From: Lolium rigidum
Taxonomy: Eukaryota > Streptophyta > Magnoliopsida > Poales > Poaceae
Length of the DNA: 64,000 nucleotides
Reading direction: 5' to 3'
Assembly: GCF_022539505.1 (NCBI RefSeq)
Contig: NC_061510.1
Location: forward strand, 93,264,292-93,328,291
Both the position numbers and the translations under genes were made by a program. Below the pieces are notes generated by a model. That model was given only the letters and a program-made list of their open reading frames with translations. It ran no database searches and was not told the DNA's origin. Positions 59,600 to 64,000 of the stretch are shown here, in pieces; position 1 is the stretch's first letter, and each line of letters begins with the position of its first letter.

Positions 59600-61920
59600 G
59601 CGGGCAAGTTCGAGCACTTGATGATGAGAAGTACAATCACTTAATATAAAATGTACAAGTAAACCGACTAAAAACCATAGCTGGAAAAAAATCTCGTCAT
59701 TTGCAGGGAAGTTCCAATACTTGACGCTGAGATATACATTTACTTAATATAGGAAGTACAAGTAATACTTGACGCTGAGATATCCCCCACGCGCGCGAGC
59801 AACAACGCAGCCGATGGCCACTGCGTGCCGCCGGACCGACCCTGCCACCGCGCATCGCCAGTGTCGTCCCCAATCGCAGCCAGACCTGCCCCAAGCCGCT
59901 GCCAGCCCTGCCCCTACGTGCTTCTTCTTCGACGCCGGCCGACCCATCCAACGCCATCCGAGACCTCCTCCGCCGCCACATGGAAGAGCAACGAGAGGAA
60001 TCTGAGATATTCCCCACCACATGATACTTGTTCCGTACTCTGTATTTTCTACTACTAATCTTGCTTTCTTGCCGCGCTGCGACAAGCTAGCAATGTTAAT
60101 GTCACGCTGGTCCACTGGCGGCGCAACCGGCAACCTCCCCGACCACGCAACCACCGCCGCCCTGTCCCCTTCAACCAGCGTCGTCGCCTCTCCAGCAACT
60201 AACGCTGCCAGCTCCTCCCCACCCCATGTATATTTCTGAGTGACGATGCTTTACCCCTCGAAGTCGCCGCATGGCTGCCAACCCCCCAACGACGATTCCT
60301 GGCCGCACCAAGTCCCCGGCGCCCCAGCTCTGCTGCCACGGGAGTCCTCTGCTGTGACATTGGGTTGACCTCCATGGACGGGCACGGTCCTGATATTTTT
60401 GACGTTTTCCTTTTGATTGCTGATTGAATCAATCAAGATGATCATGCGCATATTAACATTGTTATTGTATATTTCTCTGATATAGGGAAGAACACATGTT
60501 GTGTAAGAAGCAGTACCGGCTTTTTATTCAGTAAGTACAATTTCAAATTTGCGAATGTAGGAAAAAAATCCAAATGTAGGAAAAAATAATAATCCCGTCA
60601 TCCGCGAGGAAGTACAAGCTGTGTTTCCGAGAAGTACAAGCGGAGACTATAGGAAGTAGATGCGGTAATTACAGGAACTCCAAATTGTCCAAAGAAAAGA
60701 AATACTCCCACATAAGTTCACATAGCAACGTTGGGAAGTTCAAAAGTTAAGATCCAGTAAGTGTAGAATCACTTAAATAGTGTAGGGACAATCTAAAATT
60801 ATCATTCTGAAACACACATGTTTAGTAATTCTAAAACACACTGGTATTGAAAGATTTCTAGGAAGTTCAACCACGAAGGCCAAGAAGTACAAGACTATGT
60901 CCCGGGAAGTTCACATGCGTGTGGTTGTATTGCACATTTTGTGTGGTCGTGGACCTCAAACGAACACCATATGAGAAAATTATAGCCATTTTACTGAACA
61001 CTTCCGTGAAACCGCGCTGACAAGTACAACCTCATTTTCCGAGAAGTACAAGGTCATCCGTGGTGAAGTTCAAATACTTGACGCTCAGAAGTACAACCAT
61101 TCGACACAAGAAGTACACTCACTTAATGTAGGAAGAACAAGAAAACCGAGAAAATCCAAATGTAGAAAAAACAAAATATTCCCATCACCCCCTAGGAAGT
61201 TCAAACTGTTGATGACGAGAAGTACAACCATTCGACACGAGAAGTACATGCGCTTATTATAGGAAGTACAATAAAACCAACAAAATCCAAATGTAGAAAA
61301 AATAAATAAATCCCGTCACCCAAGAGGAAGTTTAAATAGTTGATGGCGAGAAGTACAACAATTCGACACCAGCAGTACAACCACTTAATGTAGGAAGTAC
61401 AAGAAAACCGACAAAATCCAAATGTAGGAAAGAAATAATCCCGTAATCGCGAGGAAGTACAAGCAGTGCTTCCGAGAAGTGCAAGCGAAGACTACAGGAA
61501 GTACAAGCGGTAATTACATTAACTCCAAATTGTCCAAAGAAAAAATACTCCCACATAAGTTCACATAGCAACGTTGGGAAGTTCAAAATTAAGATCCAGT
61601 AAGTACAAAATCACTTAAATAGAGTGTAGGGACAATCTAAAATTATCATTCCAAAACACACATGTTTAGTTCTTGTAAAACACACGAGTATCGAAACATT
61701 TCCTATAAGTACAACCACGAAGTCTAAGAAGAACAAGAACATGTATCGGGAAGTTCAAATGCGCGTGGTTGTGTTTCACATTTTATGTGGTCGTGGACCT
61801 CAAAACGGATACCGTACGGGAAAATTATAGAAATTTTACTAAACACTTCCATAAAACCGCACCGAGAAGTATAACCGCATTGCCCGATAAGTACAAGTTC
61901 ATGTCGAGGGAAGTTCAGTG
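59600..61920. repeat. 22-bp spaced GAAGTACAA clusters
   Basis: About forty copies of (G/A)GAAGT(A/T)CAA occur in clusters of three to six. Within clusters the step is 22 bp, for example AAGT at 61022, 61044, 61066, 61089 and 61111, with AAGA at 61133. The same spacing recurs near 61197-61264, 61328-61395, 61454-61498, 61706-61750 and 61867-61911. Two or three more copies lie near the right TIR (62798-62865). Sequence between cores varies. Confidence 0.85.
60575..61910. repeat. Direct duplication of about 490 bp inside the nested element
   Basis: About 60575-61060 and 61415-61910 are diverged direct copies, offset about 845 bp. Shared landmarks in order are ATCCAAATGTAGGAAA, AACTCCAAATTGTCCAAAG, CATAGCAACGTTGGGAAGTT, GGGACAATCTAAAATTATCA, AACACACATGTTTAGT and GGTCGTGGACCTCAAA. 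The stretch between them (61060-61415) consists of shorter GAAGTACAA repeat clusters. Confidence 0.85.
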
Positions 61921-62911
61921 CTCTGTTTTTTCGGGGCGGAAATTTATTGTCCAAATCTCATCGATTTGATCACATACCACTTCAATCATTGTCACCAAAA
62001 GCTATATATGATAGAGTATATGTATAATTTCATTACCTACAACATTTTACAACAAATAAATGGATCTAATCCATCAAATTCAAATCGTTATCCCACAAAA
62101 TATACCGGAAACATGATTTCAAAACTTCTAAAATTAGTTTTAAACCGTTCGGATTTGGCAAAAATGGTAAATACAAAAAAGATGCGCCATTTTGACAGCT
62201 TTCCAACCGTATATCATTTCCATTGTTTAAATACTCCGAATGGAAATCGCGGGGAAATCATTCGGTGCCCATCACATAAAACGGGCGGACAGTAATTCTA
62301 GTAATTCTCTTAAACTGTAAGGAATTAGAGAAAATAATTCGAATAAGAAAGTTTCGCCTAGTCCATAGCTTTCCAACGCCATATCATTTGCATCATTCCG
62401 ACAAACGGTTGAAAAAATTCATCCAAATTACTGTCCGCTTGTTTTTGAGTACGTCCGAAATTCGGTATTTTCAGAATTGTTCAAAAACTGTGAGGATTTT
62501 GAAAAAACTTAAAACATGAAAAAGTTGCGCAATTTCGTTATCTTTCCAACGGTATATCATATGCATAGTTTCGATAAGCGATTCGAAAATCGAACTAAAA
62601 GTTCGTTTTCTGGCCATATAGAAGCGTTTTCGTATTTTAAAAATTAAATTTAATCCGTGCAAAATCTGTGAAAAGTGTGAACATGAAAAAGTTGCGGTTT
62701 TTCAATATCTATCCAACGGTATATCATTTGCATAGTTCCGACAAATGGTTGAGAAACTCGAGGTATAATCAGTACCTATGAAGAAAACCAGAAGTTCAGG
62801 TAAGTTCGACAGAAAGTTGAACCCTGTTATCCGGAAAGTACAACCTTATGTCCAGGAAAGTACAAGTCGGTGCTCAGAATATTATTCTGCAACCGGTTGC
62901 AGAATAGTGCT

Positions 62912-62966
<55 letters not shown>

Positions 62967-63013
62967 TGAACGTGTGTCACTTTGATCGATATATATGTAA
63001 TATAATGGTTTCC

Positions 63014-63047
<34 letters not shown>

Positions 63048-63139
63048 TGAATTGTCTGCATTAATATTATACCGTGTTTTGAATGGGGCGAGTCTCGCGC
63101 CGCGGCGGCGTTTTAGTGCAATTCGGCGGGGAAGGGCAC

Positions 63140-63355
63140 TAAAATGCTGCCGCAGTACTAACTCTTTACACAGGTTCGTATTACGAACCGGTGCAAAGCT
63201 CCCCGCCGAGCGCCCCACGGCCGGCCACGTGGTGACCCCTTTAGCACCGGTTCGTAAGCGAACCGGTGCAAAAGGGGAGGCCTTTTGCACCGGATGGTTT
63301 GCACCGGTTGGCCATCCGGTGCATATGGCTCTTACAAACCGGTGCAAAAGGCCAT
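63140..63355. repeat. Right subterminal repeats of the CACTA element
   Basis: Copies of AACCGGTGCAAA and GCACCGGTTCGT in both orientations (63170-63200, 63243-63275, 63283-63350), matching the left-end set. A GC-rich stretch (63085-63160) and (TA)n tracts (63013-63050) lie just inside. Confidence 0.9.
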
Positions 63356-63371
63356 ATTTCTACTAGTGTAA

Positions 63372-63393
63372 GTGTGCACGTGCAACGCACGTT
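63372..63393 (-). mobile_element. Helitron-like 3' terminal hairpin, interrupted by the CACTA
   Basis: ACGTGC-AAC-GCACGT (63379-63393) is a perfect 6-bp stem with a 3-nt loop. If the CACTA and one TAA are removed, the minus strand reads hairpin, then GCACACTTA, then CTAG, then T. This is the layout of a Helitron 3' end (short hairpin 10-12 nt before CTRR, inserted before T). The Helitron body would run to the right, beyond the window. Bases 63394-64000 are AT-rich with no gene found, consistent with transposon interior. Confidence 0.5.
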
Positions 63394-64000
63394 TCAATTT
63401 ACATAGATGTGGAATACACGCAAGTATGTATCATTACAAAAGTATTATAATTCAAGCTCTACCTAACATGAGTGGAAAAGACATGATCGCATTCAAAATT
63501 TAAGAACATCCTATTTTGAATCTAAGGCATGTTTCTCACACGGATAAATTGTATATAACGCCTTCAGCCTTCTTCATTCCATATAAGCATATTTTCATTC
63601 AAATATTACTCTAATATAAACTACACCCTTACTCAAAGGAAAATAAAAAGAAATTTTTTACAATAGCTCATGTATGTCTATTCCTAGCACGTCAATCAAC
63701 CCACTGATATTGCTCTTGATTGTGGTTCCTGCTAGCATCACAAATCCCTATACTTATTGGTGTCCTAACAAAAAGGATGTAAACTTCCTTAAAGAGGACA
63801 AAGGTTCCTATAAACAAAATAGAATAACCATTCATCAACCTCTAGCAAATAAACATTAAAATAAAATTACTGCGAAAGAATTAATATATTGGATGGAGTA
63901 TCTAAAATTAGCCTACATGATTGATCTTCTCACCAATTTATAAAAACAGTAGTAACCCACCTTATTTATATGATGCAACAAATCTTTGCTTAACACAACA

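Larger units (their letters stand above)
57739..62913. mobile_element. 5.2 kb TIR element nested in a (TA)n tract of the CACTA
   Basis: The left end reads GGGTAACACTATTCTGAAAC and the complement of the right end reads TCCAGCACTATTCTGCAACC. Similarity continues inward through CCGG, AGAAT and TATTCTGAGCA (57760-57784 against 62871-62895), giving imperfect TIRs of about 45 bp. Both sides are (TA)n, so the target duplication cannot be sized. Insertion into TA microsatellites recalls the rice Micron MITEs, and a 9-bp Mutator-type duplication would also be hidden in such a tract. The interior has two GC-rich blocks (57840-58480 and 59780-60330), tandem repeats and 22-bp periodic arrays, with no transposase. 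It is probably non-autonomous. Confidence 0.7.
52660..63368 (+). mobile_element. 10.7 kb CACTA (En/Spm) transposon
   Basis: The element begins CACTAGTAGAAATA and ends with its inverted match TATTTCTACTAGTG. It is flanked by the exact 3-bp duplication TAA (52657-52659 and 63369-63371). Both ends carry subterminal ACCGGTTCG repeats. Inside are, in order, a tnp2-type transposase region and a second frame with a Ulp1-type protease, the usual content of autonomous grass CACTA elements. Both are damaged, so this copy cannot supply its own transposase. A further element is nested at 57739-62913, so the CACTA itself is about 5.5 kb. Confidence 0.93.

Noticed and set aside
62914..63050. Tyr/Ile-rich short frames
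   Set aside because: They are translations of (TA)n microsatellites.

Overview
The window is nuclear DNA from a grass, most likely a Triticeae species (wheat, Aegilops or barley group). The reasons are GT-AG multi-exon genes with GC-rich first exons, many Stowaway (TA/CTCCCTCC) MITEs, a T-tailed tRNA-derived SINE, Triticeae-type LINE remnants and a large nested CACTA transposon. The exact species cannot be fixed from sequence alone. No prokaryotic features, rRNA, tRNA genes or CRISPR arrays were seen.

Left part (1-38 kb) is gene-bearing. A tandem pair of IST1-like ESCRT genes (915-1776 and 3120-4256, +) is followed by a divergent pair: intronless ISD11/LYRM4 (6132-6407, -) and a five-exon conserved protein of unknown function (6609-9485, +), 201 bp apart. 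Next comes a 24-exon RhoGAP gene of the REN1 type (13368-27053, +). It has PH, RhoGAP and coiled-coil regions, but one PH exon is 1 nt short, which breaks the frame. After a LINE-rich spacer (28.2-32.0 kb) lies a 17-exon bifunctional imidazole glycerol phosphate synthase gene, HISN4/hisHF (32240-37863, +), which splices cleanly to 569 aa.

Middle part (38-52.6 kb) mixes a probable B3-domain gene (39401-40744, +) and two diverged copies of a C2-like gene (43663-44448 and 47952-48662, both -) with transposons. Between the C2-like copies sits a 5'-truncated LINE with a clear target-site duplication. Downstream is a 1.4 kb Mutator-like element (48865-50286) with a 9-bp target duplication and an internal array of a 22-bp periodic TGCTACAA motif. 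Then come a long inverted repeat with a promoter-like spacer (50.4-52.1 kb) and a Stowaway.

Right part (52660-63368) is one 10.7 kb CACTA (En/Spm) element with TAA target duplications, subterminal ACCGGTTCG repeats, a tnp2-type transposase broken by frameshifts, and a decayed Ulp1-type protease reading frame. A second element of about 5.2 kb (57739-62913) is inserted in a (TA)n microsatellite just after that reading frame. It also carries short arrays with 22-bp spacing, built on a different core (GAAGTACAA). The CACTA itself appears to have landed 3 bp from the 3' end of a Helitron that runs off the right edge.

The genes form no pathway together; this is an ordinary grass gene island. The features most worth a second look are the two 22-bp periodic transposon arrays, the REN1 frameshift, the 5'-UTR hairpin of the first IST1 gene, and the C2-like pair.
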